From Alitta virens (taxonomy: Eukaryota; Annelida; Polychaeta; Phyllodocida; Nereididae): a DNA stretch of 64,000 nucleotides. The notes under the pieces are model-generated. The model was not told the DNA's origin. It searched no databases and saw nothing but the letters and a program-made list of their open reading frames with translations. The stretch spans positions 14,032,155 through 14,096,154 of the forward strand of contig OW028573.1 of assembly GCA_932294295.1 (NCBI GenBank), given 5' to 3'. This document shows positions 50,001 to 62,330 of this stretch, one piece after another (position 1 is the first letter of the stretch; every line of letters starts with the position of its first letter). The translations under genes and the position numbers were made by a program.

Positions 50001-51700
50001 ACGCCTGATAAATTGGCTTAGTTTCTTTGATTCTGGCATTTAAGGGTTTGCTGACGAAATTAATGTCTGTTGTATCATTTCATTGCGTATGACATATATA
50101 GATAGTTCTTATTTAGCCTGTCTGCTTAAAATGCACATAAGAATGTATTGTTCCCTACTCTTTAAAGCATTGCTGTCAAATTGTCCTTTTTCTGTCCCGA
50201 ACAGTCAGCGGTCTGCACTGCTAAGTGAGTTGAGACTGCATCCCTGCTCTGATTGGCCAATTCACTGGGGCTGCCTTGATCTAGGACAGTTAAGCCAGTC
50301 AGAGAAGTTTGGATTTCCTGTCAGCAGCTTTTTTGCTCCGAGCAGAATTTGGCAGACGACTCAAGAGTCAGCTAACTCAGCTTGCACTGCCTAGCAGGTT
50401 ATTGGCAGGCTGTCCCTTCAATTCCAGACGCTTTGACAATTCCAGACTCGATTCCAGTGGCAATTGCTTCAAACAAACTTGCTAAAGATTAAAAACATCA
50501 GGGTTGTTTGGTTTAATTGAGATGTTTGATTCATCAAAGTTGACCAGACAACACATCCTGAAGAATATAAAGAATGCTGCCCTAGATTAGATCGTCTGCC
50601 TTATATAAAACTTAAATAAAGCATCCGATGCGGCAACTTAAGTACAGCATAGATGCAGGTTTTGCAATGACTTACAGCTTTTGCAGACTTAATTATGCAG
50701 CTGCACGCAACTATACGGGCTCTATTGTTTTATAAATAAAGTGAAAGAAAGAAGGGTGGCCAACAATTCACTACACTCTTAATGGACAGGTTGAATAGGT
50801 ACATCCAGTGAATGCCCACCTTTTGCTGGCCTCATATCATAGGGTAGAGAAACACCCTTTCAGTTTTCCTAATTCGGAGACAGCAGACAGCCTTATACTG
50901 TTGCATGCAGAGAAAATGAGCTGAATGGAGTCTTTTTTAACAGCCTTTGCTCGTTTCGCACATTAATAAGATTAAAAAATGTCATGATCGACTTGCTCAT
51001 ATTGCCTGAGGCAGACATGGTGGAGAATCAGTCTTTCCATACTTTCATTTCGTATGACGTAATTCTTACACTTACTGCAACATCTAGTTGTTCATGCATA
51101 TGGCTATGATATTGAGAGGAACATTATATTGTTGCAATTTGTGTATATCATGGAAAATTTGGGCATATATTACATCTTGCTAAAACGATTTTTTTTTTGG
51201 GCAGTAGAGATATAATCCCAACATATATATTTGAAGTAAAATTTGAATTATCATAACCAGTCAAGGAGCAATATGCTAGTCAAACGCTTTGGTGTTCTGG
51301 AGAGATCAAATATATTTTATTCAGAGCTTTTGTTCTAATGTGGTAGCTCTAGTCTGTGGAAAATATTAGACTTTAGACCACTAAATGTGTAACATGATGG
51401 ACGTAAGGAGAACATTTTAATAATTGACAAGAATTTCTCTGTCTGCTGAATTATCGTCTTCATGCTAATTATTTTCCATGATATTCCACAACTCACAATG
51501 CCATTAAAATCCGAAAATGACAGCATAAATCCACATTATTTTAATGGATTCTACTCATGGAGTTTGCGAAAATGCTTCTAATACGAAAAGATTACTTTTC
51601 GAAAACTAATTTACGATTATAACAAGAAATGACCCAATTCTTAAGAGCTCAAAAAGTAATACTGATTATAATTGGCATATCTGAAGACAACTGTCAGCAA
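47036..51700. other. Intergenic, with a strong hairpin at 49055-49119
   Basis: No recognisable gene. A perfect 9-bp-arm palindrome lies at about 47570-47590 (TCAGACAAT, ATC, ATTGTCTGA), and the long hairpin is described separately. Isolated acceptor/donor-like pairs occur (about 49477-49518), without a supporting frame. Confidence 0.45.
49055..49119. repeat. 65-bp near-perfect hairpin
   Basis: Two 32-nt arms surround a single central C. Arm 1 starts AATCGGCAAGCAC and arm 2 ends AGTTTGCCGATT. Twenty-seven of 32 positions are complementary, and three of the five mismatches become G-U pairs in RNA on the plus strand. With the central pairs opened as a loop, size and pairing resemble a pre-miRNA. 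A short palindromic element is equally possible. Confidence 0.7.
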
Positions 51701-51716
51701 ATTTTTAAATGAGCCA

Positions 51717-52738
51717 CACATTTATTGAAAAGATTAAATTGTTTCAGTTCTGTCTTTGTGACAATGAATATTACAATTAATTCACACCGTCCAATTTTTC
51801 TTTATTTCATAACATGGGTTTATTTACAGGATAAATACTTGTAATTCACAGAGGGTGGATACAACATTAATTGTGTATCGTGTTTCAATTACATTCGCTT
51901 TACAAACGAGATTTGTACACAATTTGTGTTCATGGCTCCAGATCACTCTCTGTAAAATGAGAAAACACAGTAAACACATGGTATTCCAGCATCCAATTGG
52001 AATGGGACATGTCCCTCACATTACGTTACCATAGCATATAGCATGAGCAGCCTTGCATTTCCCACCAATACAAAAGCTTTTTCTCTCGTCCTTCTGCAAC
52101 AAAACACTAGACCTTGTGTGTTTTGTTTGTTCATGTGTAATAAAGTGTACAGAGAACAAGTTGTAAAATGTTTCAGTGAACATTCGCAGCAATAGACATT
52201 GAGTAGGGTCCCATTGTTCCAGGCTCACATGAACAATATCCATCAAAACAAATTGAACGAAATCCATTTAGCTAACAAAGGGATAGAGATTAGACGTCCT
52301 GGTCTGGATCTTGTTTTTGTGAGCCCCCGAGCAACTTATGGTTTTGCCTGATGGAAGCGTCACATCTCATTACGTTTTGTAGGTGAGCTCATAGGAAACG
52401 CACATGAATTATTTGTTTCATCTCATTGTGCTTCCAAAGTATATGGTGATTGTGTACTTTGAATGCAGGTCATCTTACACTTTTGTCATTAGAGTCAAAT
52501 TTCACATATGCCAGCCGTCTAATTGGCAATCCAATTGCTCAGTTCTCTGTCCATCTTCTGGCAAGTTCTGCTCTGTCCTATTCTGAACAACTGCACTGAA
52601 CTTGATTGGCAGTTGGTCCCCAAGGAATGACAACAGAATGACCACAAATTGTCACCATATCTTGAGTCTTTTTAACTCAGTTCCGAACAAGGGTCAGTCC
52701 ATGTCGGCTGTCCTCTGCAGACTCTGTCTCCCACTGGC
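51717..52738 (-). other. Probable 3' UTR of the GPCR gene
   Basis: Reading on the minus strand after the stop at 52739-52741, AATAAA signals appear at about 51816, 51797 and 51717. The region has no other recognisable gene, so a 3' UTR of about 0.9-1.0 kb is plausible but inferred. Confidence 0.3.
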
Positions 52739-55443
52739 CTAGCAATTCGTCATCTTGGTGGCCTGGATGCGGTTCAGCAGATGGTTGTGCTGCTGAGGCA
52801 GGCTGTTGGTGTAGCGATAAGTGTAGGTCTGCTCCCTGCGACTTTGCGGGTTTTGGCTGCTATCTTTGCACGGGCAAATAGCACAGCACAAAAACGCCTT
52901 CTTGAACTCCTTTCTGAATTTGGCTGCAAAAATGAAAGAAAAAAAAACCACAATTCAGACAACAAGCTGACAAAGTTTTACATATTTCTCGATGACTATA
53001 CATAAACTTATATGAACCTTCACGAAATACTAAAGTAATATTACCATATCCATTGTATTTATTGACCTGGACAGAACATGACATTTCCATTTGGTTTTGC
53101 AAAGACAGCACATGTGTGACAATCTATGTTTCCATTGGTCAGAGCCTGGGCTGATGCATTCATGTGGTTGCATGTGCGTGATGCACTTATGCTTGCTTTG
53201 GCACTATTCAAACTAATGTTTTCACCTGAACTTGAATAATTTTGGTTTGTGATGCATAGAGCGAAAATAAATAGCTTTTGTCTTTTCTGGCTATGTTTAT
53301 CACAATTCTAAGGTTTATCACACCTTTTTATTTATAACAATGCATGAATTTAATTTGAGATGTTGTTTAACTTTTACTTTGTGCAAACTACAGGAGACTT
53401 TCTTGTTGTCATTAAAACTTGTTGAAAGTGAAGGGCTTGTGCATGTAGGAGGGAATATATGTGGAGAAACAACAAATTTTACAATGTTCTGCACGACATA
53501 CGGCATACAGTGTATATATCTTATGCACATATTATCATCCGATAATAACTGAATATTTCCTCAAGCTGTCCTTTTAATCTGAGTTCAGGTGGGCCACAAC
53601 TGGAGTTAGCTTTTATGCACTGCTTGCAGATAATTCCTGTCAGTGGAGTCTCCATCATCAATCATCTTGTTTTCATAAACAATGAGGGTATTCTTTCAGT
53701 GTCTGGATTTATGACTTGTAAGCAAAGAGACCCTGGCATCAGACCTTCTACCAAGGCTGTAAACCAGCGTCAGAAGTCGCCTATTTGGCTTATGCTATTA
53801 CCTCCACTACGCACTATACAGAGAGCATTCTGTGAGTGGCATTAAGGCGCTTGCATGCGATTTACAGTCACTGATCATGTGCGAACCAAATCCACCACAC
53901 AAATTGGTCCCTGAGGGCCACAGTAACTCTACGTCCTCTGTAATACAGTTCAAAGGGTGACGCCATGTCAGCTAAGGGTGACCAAGGGTGCGTTGTCACA
54001 CCATAAACAACACTTCATCCATATTCTGCACCTTTCTTTGGCTCTCCCCCAGTATAATTTTTGATGTACTTCCTTCTGCCTCAGTTCTGGCTCCTGCCTA
54101 ACGTTCTGCTCCAATCTATGTGGACTGACAATATTGGCTAAACGGTATAGCCTGTATACCGTTAGGTGTGAATGTTGCATCAACCCGTTTGGCTATAGTA
54201 CAGATTATAGAAGTCATCTATTTAATATCAGTACATCTATTGTCCGGACTGGAAGTGCATTTAGTTAAAAAGTAAATTACTAACTTAAGTTGCCACCAAG
54301 CAATAATCAAGCTCACGCCTTTGCTAATAGGACCAGTACTTCGAACTGATGTCTTCACACTTTACAACTTCGCAACTTTGATTGTGTTGTTTCGTTGTTT
54401 TGTGTGGTTCCTAAATGAACCATTTTTCTTGTTTAGTTCACGTGACGAGAAGCAGCAGCTCGTCTAAAAGACAGTATGACTTAGTGCAGAGTGGTAATTA
54501 GATTTTGAGGAAAGCAATGAAGAGACCTGTGTCATTAGTGTGTTAATTCAACTGTAAGGCCACCCCGAGGTTGGTCAAATTGTTCAATTAGAAGTTGGAC
54601 TTACCGCTCATGAAGTTGTATATACAAGGGTTGATGGCGCTGTTGAAATAGCACAGCCAATGGGACACCAGGGCTAGCATGGAGGGCACGTTTGGGGTTT
54701 TCTTGGCCATCATACTCATCACATTGGCGTACCTGTTCAATGGAAAAGCACAATACTCTCTAATGAAGCCCCCATTTGGCATTTGTTGCTAGTGCATGCT
54801 TTTTAGAAATCCCACACATCCTCACTCGCCAGTCCCCATTGCTTAAAGTGGAAGCAATCTCGCTTTGAAGAGAAAGTGTGAAAGACTGCTCAGAGGCTGG
54901 AGAGAAGGCGTGGAGGCTCTCCCTTTAGTAAGATGGAACAAGACTTAAATGTGGAAATAAAGTGCGGTAATCACCGGAAAAAGTACATTTTAAAGTAAAA
55001 TTTCTCCTTTCTCTGGTCAAATTGTTTATAATAACAGCAGCTCAAGGTACAAATATATATGCACGTACATTGTAAATATTAATATTATGGTTAATGGCTG
55101 AGCATATATTTCGATGACAAACACAGCTCATGGTGTTATATTAGAAAGTGTAAGCCAGATAATTATTCCTAGGCTATCAATGAAGGTGCATACGAAGTGG
55201 GAATATCTATTCCTGGCAAATTAGTAAGGCATTTGCAAGATCAGCCATATAAGCCCGGTACATATAGTGCATTTTATACTGGTCACTCAACTCACCTGAG
55301 GATGTTGAGCAAATGGACCGGAAGATAACAGATGCCGAACATGACCACAACAGCAATCAGCATCTTGGCTGCCTTGCGCCTGGCCTGCAGCTGCAACTCT
55401 CCCCCCGTCCTGTGGCCATCCCTCACGGTGAGCGGGTCCCTAC
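52739..55443 (-). CDS. Class A neuropeptide GPCR, last three exons (orexin/allatotropin-receptor-like)
   Basis: Minus-strand exons 55296-55443, 54605-54732 and 52739-52923 join in frame (phases 1, 2, 1; GT-AG) to give the last 153 residues. Residues 2-27 are the end of the third intracellular loop (ending QARRKAAK). TM6 is about 28-49, with F-G-I-C-Y-L-P, the CYLP form typical of orexin receptors rather than CWxP. TM7 is about 67-92, with SHWLCYFNSAINP and NPCIY (84-88). Then come NFMSAKFRKEFKKAF (helix 8) and a Cys cluster (LCCAICPC) suited to palmitoylation, and a 45-residue tail. The junction inside SA-KFR matches the position of the last intron in vertebrate orexin receptor genes, as I recall it. 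TM1-TM5 exons were not found up to 64000, so the gene is partial here. Ligand unknown: orexin, allatotropin or a related RFamide-like peptide are possible. Confidence 0.85.
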
Positions 55444-58382
55444 CTGAAAAATTAGGAAAAATTAAATAATTACAGCATGTCAATAAATAACACATCAAAA
55501 CGGTTAGCAACACACCCAAAAACAACACGTCGAACCAGGTTAATCACAAAATGGTCGCACTGATGACAGGGTCTGTGTTATTCAATGCAAGACACCGGAA
55601 GCACGAGCTTTGTGGGACTTCCGCCCTTCCGGATTGCGACATAGCAAGATTCATTGATCCTTTGAAGATTATCAGCAATTACCGGTAGTTTTACTGCATT
55701 GTGGTTGATGTGCAATGCCATGATCTTGTGGAAAATAACGTAACAGTGCTCAAAGGTTACCACAACTCCAGAGGTTATAGTGGTGAGGAATAAGATTCTT
55801 CACCGTAACATGGCTCGATGTTCAGCGTAGAGCCAAGAGTATAGGTATTTAATTTGTAGTATGTTTTACTCTATGCTGAGGGACCTAAAACACCCATTTT
55901 TGGAGTATTGCTTTGTCATAAATTTCAGGAAACATGTCTGAACAGACTAACTGTTCACAGACAATATGAGAGTACTCAATAGTTATGTAAGAATATTTTG
56001 ACCAAAAAATAAATAAATTCCTAGTTGCGTTTTGAATCCTTTTTTTGTTTTTCTTGATATTTTTTTTAATTTTTTTTTTCGTTTATTTGAACGCACTCTA
56101 GTATAGAAAAATACCATAATTTTGTAAAGTATAGCCAAATCTAGGTTTATTTTGAAAATGGTACAGAGCAACAGTCACTTATTGCAGCTATTTAGCCCAA
56201 GGCACAACATTTTCACCAGCCGATGAACAAATGATCAGTTGCCTAGCAACTACAGCTACTCTGCTTTTGTTAGCATCTTAGCCACCTTCCGTGAAATTTT
56301 TCTTTAATACAAACGTTGTTCTTAAATTTTCTTGTGAATTACTCTCAGTCCTGAGACATTTTCCGCATTAGTGAGTTGTCACTACAAACGTATAATATTT
56401 TGATCACATGGTAATTGTCATTGCATGCCTACATTGTCCTTGACCAATTGTTAAGCTCGAGAGGCATGTACATTCCATGTATTTGAATGTAGTGCTTTAC
56501 ATTGCTAGTTCTTAGTTCAATTTACCTTGTCTATTAGAAAAATACATTTATGGCGTCTGTCAGGCAGAATAGACAAACCCATGAAATCCATACGTATTAT
56601 GTAACACTGGGTTCCAAATTTGCACGAGCATAATCTCAGTGCCAGAATAGAGAGGGATGTGAAATTAGAACTCAATTGGACAAGTTGTATACATTTACCT
56701 TTTCATTTAGTAATAACTTCTAATCACTTTTTTCGTTGCGTTATTCTTTACAGGTTCCATTGATTTTTCTCTTGTTGATTTCTTTTCTTTACTATTTGGC
56801 TATTCTCTTTTCCATTGATTCTCTTTATCATTCTTTTTTCCATGAAGTCAATCTCTTTTCCAGAGTTCTTCGTGTGTAATGTTTGAAACATGGTTTTGCC
56901 CTGCAATTTTTCAGTTTTAGTTGCTAAGTTGCAGAGGCATGCTAGCCCATGCATCACTCTTTTGCAACTCAATTACGAAACAGTTCGAAAGTTTTCTCGT
57001 TATTTTTCAGTCAATGTTAAAACAACTTTGCGAGTGAATTAACATGGAATGGTGCAAAGTCACTGCACCTGTCAGTATACTGGATTTCTCTGTTATGTTA
57101 CTGGTCAAGTTTAATGGTATCAGCCGTCATACTAGTGGTCATGATGAATGTCTTCAGCTGAAACATTTGTATTTATTTATCCTCATGGATGCTACCTTGC
57201 GTCTTTTTTTAATTGATGAGTTTGGGTATGAGAGTCAAAAACAGATATACTTCCTTCCATAGTGAAGGGATAAATGAAGATATACACTTTCATTTTCTTT
57301 CCATAGTGAAGGGATAAATGAAGATATACACTTTCATTTTGGTGTCCTGAAGGGGAAGAAAATTGGATTCAACTGGACCTTAAAGGGTACATCACAGTGC
57401 AACACAAACTTCACTGTTGAAAATATATCGAAATTTTACATAACTTCGCAGTTATAATATCAGTTTGTATAATGATGCTAATATATGCGATGTGGATATC
57501 TTCGTTGGTGTTTCAGCTGTATATATTGCCGACTGCCTTTTTTATACATTGCAATTATACGATTTTTGAAACTCGAGCCACCCGCAATAGTAACTCACAG
57601 GGGTGTATTGTGTGGTGGGCTCACATGGATGGATTTGAAAGCCCCATGGAATTTTACTGTTGTGCTCCTCATCGGCCAGATAGGATGAGAGCCTGAGGGC
57701 TGACTAATTGAGATGGACTGGAATGAAGAAAATTGATTGCTTTGTTTGTTCACTGAGGATACACATTGTATCTGCAATGAGGAGTTTCAAACTTCAGTTG
57801 ATTATGTCAGCTCAAAGCTTTGTGTACACGAAGCCCTCGCCATCACAATGTTAGTGTTTGCATGCCTATATGTTGCCCTAAGGGGTGGGGTTGAGGACTG
57901 ACTGCATCTTGGGACTGCGATCTAAATGCAGGCGTGGATGTTGGATTATCTTGTTCTGTTTGACCGCGGTCAGTTTGGTCAACAGGCTTGCATTCAAAAT
58001 ATTCCTCAGTCTACATGGGAGACAAACCTTGTCTGGGGATCGACCTACACCTCATGACAAGTACAGGAGTAGCATAAGATGCTCTGTAGTTATAGTCTCA
58101 GGACGAAATTAGGTTCTGTAAGTGTTTCTGAAAACTGAACTACGATTCAGTGGCAATGTCATGAGCCCTCAAATCATATAAAAACTGATTACAGTGTATC
58201 ACGTGTTGCTGAAGTTGGAGGGCTTGAGCCCTTAAAAGAATCTTGTGCTATGCACACTCCACAGTTCTATATAGTTCTACAGTTCTGTATTACTACAGTT
58301 ATACACATACATCGAAATTAATTGTAAATTAAAAATAGGAATATTTTAAGCAGTACATAGATAATTTTAAAGTAATTGAATG
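55444..58382 (-). other. Probable intron of the GPCR gene or intergenic
   Basis: If the receptor's TM1-TM5 exons lie beyond the window, this region is intronic. I found no exon with recognisable TM segments on the minus strand. It contains T-rich tracts (about 56040-56080) and the 43-bp duplication at 57256. Confidence 0.35.
57256..57341. repeat. 43-bp perfect tandem duplication
   Basis: TTCCATAGTGAAGGGATAAA and the following bases through CATTTT occur at 57256 and again at 57299 with no difference over about 42 bp. The duplication looks recent. Confidence 0.85.
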
Positions 58383-58770
58383 TCAACACCGATAGGTTTG
58401 GTCAATATTAGTCTTTTTGATTTGATTTGATTCGTCTGTTGCAAAGACACAGTCAAAAACTCCATCTCTGACTTCTGAAAGTTCAGTGATGGCAGATGCT
58501 TGGCATAATGAAGTACTTCTACAGTTTTTATAACACAAGTCTTTTACTAGGTCTCCAACACTCTGTAGCTGCATTTGTAACATATGTGCGCCACATTTTC
58601 ACGCACTCTGGAAAGTTTTGCTTGTGATGCCTGTCCAGCTTACCAACATGCAAGATGCCCTTATGAGTTTCTTCCTTTGATTTATTTATTTCTGGATACC
58701 AGAAGGTTCTAGCTGCATAACTGTCTGTGGCAAAAAGGGTTGCATGAACAATATAGGTGGAATTTCAAAA
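58383..58770 (-). pseudogene. Degenerate coding-like fragment, unidentified
   Basis: On the minus strand, a frame opening after a TGA near 58770 runs about 75 codons without a Met start. It contains ATDSYAARTFWYPE, then GKLDRHHKQNFPECVKMW. It stops, but a second frame overlapping its last 20 codons continues for 66 codons to 58383 (ending KKTNIDQTYRC). The handover between frames suggests one coding sequence broken by a frameshift. I recognise no family. It may be a decayed transposon or gene fragment. Confidence 0.35.
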
Positions 58771-59065
58771 GATGTCCTTCAGGCCTCCTTCTCGCCATTA
58801 ATCATTGCCAAGAAGTTTATAAAGGAGTTCTGAACATAACTGACAAAACTGTTGTGTGAAATATACCTGGCATGTGTGATATATATATACAGCCGTATAT
58901 TGCATGTGAAATGAATGGCTATAAGGAGCTTCTGAAGGAACAACTCAGATTGAATTTAAAAAAGGAATTGTTAACTCGTCTATCGCAAAGATGAATGTTC
59001 GTAATGTTGGCTGAAGATTTACAGTGAAAAGATTCCCAATAGATAAGATTCAAGTCATATTTCAT

Positions 59066-59495
59066 TAGTGATGTGGACAGGTCCGACCCCGAACCGCTAA
59101 AAAACCGGACCACTACAAAAGTACCGGAACCGGACCGGTCCGATGAGCCGGGACCGGCAGTCCAAGCATTGCATGTTGAATTTATTATACACCAGATTTT
59201 TGTCATTTTGGTTTGTTTCATATATTAATCATTCCTTTTTTACATAAATAAATATTGCAGTAATGAAATTATTTGTCTGTCCTGCCTGTTAGCACTTAAT
59301 AATTCCATACATCAAATTATGTTAAATGAGAACCAGTTTTTTTTATTTTTGTGAAACAAATGTTATGTTGATGGACTGCCTCCAGACCGGTCCGATCTCT
59401 GGTACTGGACCGCTCACCCCTGGACCAGACCAGGACCAGACCATTTTTGAAAATACCGGACCACCCCTGGCTAAGCGGTCCAGTCCACATCACTA
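59066..59495. mobile_element. Non-autonomous hAT element (430 bp) with 8-bp TSD
   Basis: It starts TAGTGATGTGGACAGGTCCG and ends in the inverted form CATCACTA; the first 13 bp (TAGTGATGTGGAC) match perfectly between ends. TATTTCAT occurs on both sides (59058-59065 and 59496-59503), a perfect 8-bp target duplication as made by hAT transposases. Both subterminal regions are rich in CCGGACC and GGTCCGG words, the likely transposase-binding repeats. The core is AT-rich and non-coding. Confidence 0.88.
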
Positions 59496-60189
59496 TATTT
59501 CATGGCCATTTTTGCCGTGTCGTATAATCAAACGCGTTTTGGGAAACAAATTGTTCCGGGTTTGGTTGTCAGTTTCATGGCAACCTTGCCCTGACAGCTG
59601 ATTGCCACATTACATGCTTGGGAAATTGGTGTATTGCAATTGTGATGAATGCCTGGTGGTGGCTCGTAGATTGTAAATTGCATAAATTCATGAAACGGGC
59701 TATGCAGGAGCTTGAACAAATCGATGGCCACACAGTAAAGTTATCAAACATCATTTCTTGGCAGGTTGTTTATAGGAGCACAGCCAGAGGTGTGTGGCAA
59801 ACGGGCTAGGCTTTTATTAAGGCTGTCCCAGGCTCAGTTGAGGTTGTGTGATGTATGTATGTCCACAGCTGCACAGCTCCCGTAACTCTTAACAGGCTGC
59901 CACTCTCAGCATTTGAGTTGTGTGTTTTTGCCCTTTTGCAAACCAACTGTAAGTACAGACCTTGAGAGCTAGGCTTATGTTATCATAGCTAAACAAAAGC
60001 AGACTTAGGTGTTACGTTTTAGTGCATTTCATACGTATATTAAAATACTTGCTTAAGAGGCGTTCACACTGTCACGTAGACCTATGTATGACCACGTACG
60101 AGTTGATGGCGAGTATATATGGATGGGCTACGTATGTACGTACAATGTACGTACAATGCTCGCCGGGTGAAATATTGTTTCTTGAGGAA

Positions 60190-60890
60190 TGCTAATTAGA
60201 GTCCAAGATGTCCTATTTTTTGAACTCTTAAATTTTTTTTCATTGTTCATTATATTATGTTAAATGTGAAATAATACAGTGTTCCTAAGGGTTATAATGT
60301 CTCACAAATACGTATCTTACTTATTAACAGAAATCCATTCTGTTCAGAGTAAAGCCAAGTGAGCATAAAAAGTATTGTCTATCATTTCACTGCCATTTAA
60401 TTGTTCTGTTTCAAATATTTTATGCACAATAAGGAGTATTCGGTTCACTAGAATTATCAACACAATAGCATGTTCCCTTAACTGATCTACAACTAAGATT
60501 ATCATTTATATGTCCAAAATAGTCATATGTGGGCTATGGCAATGATCCTAAGGAATGTATATGAAATTCAGCAACAATATTATGCCACATAAAGATGTTG
60601 GGTATAATTTCATACAAAATGAATCTTTAAGGTTTGTATTTGTATTTAAATAAATAAAGTCTAAAAATACAAATAAAAACAAATCTTAAAGGTTTTTTTT
60701 GTATGGAATGATACTCAACACATCCATTTTAATGCCTTTATAAGTAAAAAAAAATTTGTTGCTCGCTGTTTACATTTAGCTGGCAATTGAAGGAACTATA
60801 TATTATCAATTGCCATATTCCCTTCAGTTACTGAATTGTTGGGTTGCTGATTTGCATTAAATCTATGGCATTTAAATTAGTATTTATAAC
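60190..60890 (-). repeat. Composite repeat, inverted copy
   Basis: Read on the minus strand it follows the order of 34980-35400: AAATGCCATAG and the GGGTTGCTGATTTGC region, CAATTG with GTTCCTTCAATTGCC, a hairpin (60607-60708), TTGTTGCTGAATTTCATATAC, then the CCAAGATGTCC word that begins the 521-bp segment (near 60210-60225). It is more diverged than the 33-36 kb copies and expanded in the middle. Confidence 0.6.
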
Positions 60891-61106
60891 TGAACACTTT
60901 ACAGGTTTATATGAAGAAAACAATAATAAGTATTGGAGTCAAGTGAAAGTAATATAGATCATCATGCAACAAAATTGTTAATTATAAACAAAAACTATTG
61001 AATGGGTTGAGCATGCCAATATTATTACCAAATATTTAATAATTGCACATGAATTCCACAACATTTACGGCTGTCATTGCTTAGTATGGGATGCTAAGTA
61101 ATATGA

Positions 61107-61858
61107 AGGAAGCAACACAATTTTTAGCATTTTTTCCAGATTTTCCATTGAAACAAATGTTAAAATTAAGCTTAAAAGTCAAAGTACTATAATCTAGATA
61201 TATCAATGGCAAAATGTTACTTATGTAATGATCATTGAGTCATTGATATGAGGGTTTAAAGAGTACCAAATTCTCATATTTTCTTTATTATATAAAGTTA
61301 TCCTTCATTAATGGTCATGAAACTCCAAAAATGTATCTCTGCACTATTTTATACATATTCTTATTAAGTTTTGTATGCATGTAGGTGCAGTAGTGTGTGA
61401 GTCCTGCCCGGAAACAGAAATGTTTATGTTTTTTATTCAACACAGCTGAGATATTCTCTATGTGACTATGAAAATGCACAACTAAGCTATATAGAGTAAT
61501 AACATAAAATGTTGTTAGGGTAAGTGCATAAGTGCCAGATTTCTGCTCTGGAAACACAATTTAACACAATTTTTGGCATTTTTTCATATTTTCCATTATT
61601 ATGTTATCAGCATGATATGAATATCCAAATGAAGTTTGAAAAGTGGAAATACTATAATTTAGATATGTTTAGATTTCATTCATGTAGGTCTTCATTCAGT
61701 GTCTTTTGTATGGAGGTTTTTGAAAAAGTAGGAATTTTCCCTATTTTGCCCTAATTTGGCAAATTCTATAGTATTTACATGATGAGACCCCCAAAAGGCA
61801 CCACTACACTATTTTAGACATATTATGAAAAAGTTTTAAGCATGTAGGTGCAGTAGTG
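61107..61858 (+). repeat. Tandem repeat pair related to the 521-bp family
   Basis: Two units, about 61107-61410 and 61562-61858, share ACACAATTTTT, GCATTTTTTC, ATTTTCCATT, AAAGTACTATAAT with TAGATAT, and end CATGTAGGTGCAGTAGTG. Words such as TTCTGCTCTGGAAA link it to the 521-bp segments at 33 and 35 kb. Confidence 0.6.
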
Positions 61859-62089
61859 GGGGGCGGGGGGCCTAGCTCAGAGGTAGCGCTCTGGGCTTCC
61901 AACCGCTGGGTCCCGGGTTTGATTCCCGGTCGAGCCTAAGTTGGATGGCTGTTTCATCCTTCGTCTCATTGCCATGGTCTCTGCCTGTCCTAATTAGCCC
62001 AACTGGTGCAGAAATACAGGACGTAAAGGCCTAATCACACACACACGCATGCACACACACACGCACGCGCACACACACACACACACACA
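61859..62089 (+). mobile_element. tRNA-derived SINE (family A), complete, with TSD
   Basis: The head CCTAGCTCAGAGGTAGCGCT (box A) leads into CTTCCAACCGCTGGGTCC and GGGTTTGATTCCCGG (box B). The body follows (AAGTTGGATGGCTG, CTGCCTGTCCTAATTAGCCC, GGTGCAGAAATACAGGACG), then a CA-rich microsatellite tail (about 62035-62089). CAGTAGTG flanks both sides (61851-61858 and 62090-62097), an 8-bp target duplication. The CTTCCAA loop and CCCGGG T-arm point to tRNA-Gly(UCC). Confidence 0.88.
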
Positions 62090-62330
62090 CAGTAGTGTCA
62101 GAGTTCTGCTCTGAGTTCAAAATTTTGTAAAACATAGCCAACATATGTCAATGTGACTATCAAAAGGCACCACTAGGCCATATAGAGTATTACTGCACAA
62201 AATGTCATGCATTAGTGTTAGAGTTCTGCTCCGGAAACAAAAGTGTTAGGCCGGCCTGTCCGCCTGCTCGTCCGCCCGTTGGACGGACATTGATGATAAC
62301 AAAAACCCTTTTTGAAGTTCGTTCGCTGAC
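62090..62330 (+). repeat. 521-bp-family fragment right of the SINE
   Basis: AGTAGTGTCAGAGTTCTGCT, TTTTGTAAAACATAGCC and GTTAGAGTTCTGCTCCGGAA recall 33430-33540. It ends with a CpG-rich block (GGCCGGCCTGTCCGCC). It is the continuation of the repeat interrupted by the SINE. Confidence 0.6.

Noticed and set aside
61880..61935. Functional tRNA gene
   Set aside because: Box A and box B are present, but acceptor-stem pairing is poor, a long SINE body follows, and sister copies occur at 1-142 and 11.76 kb.
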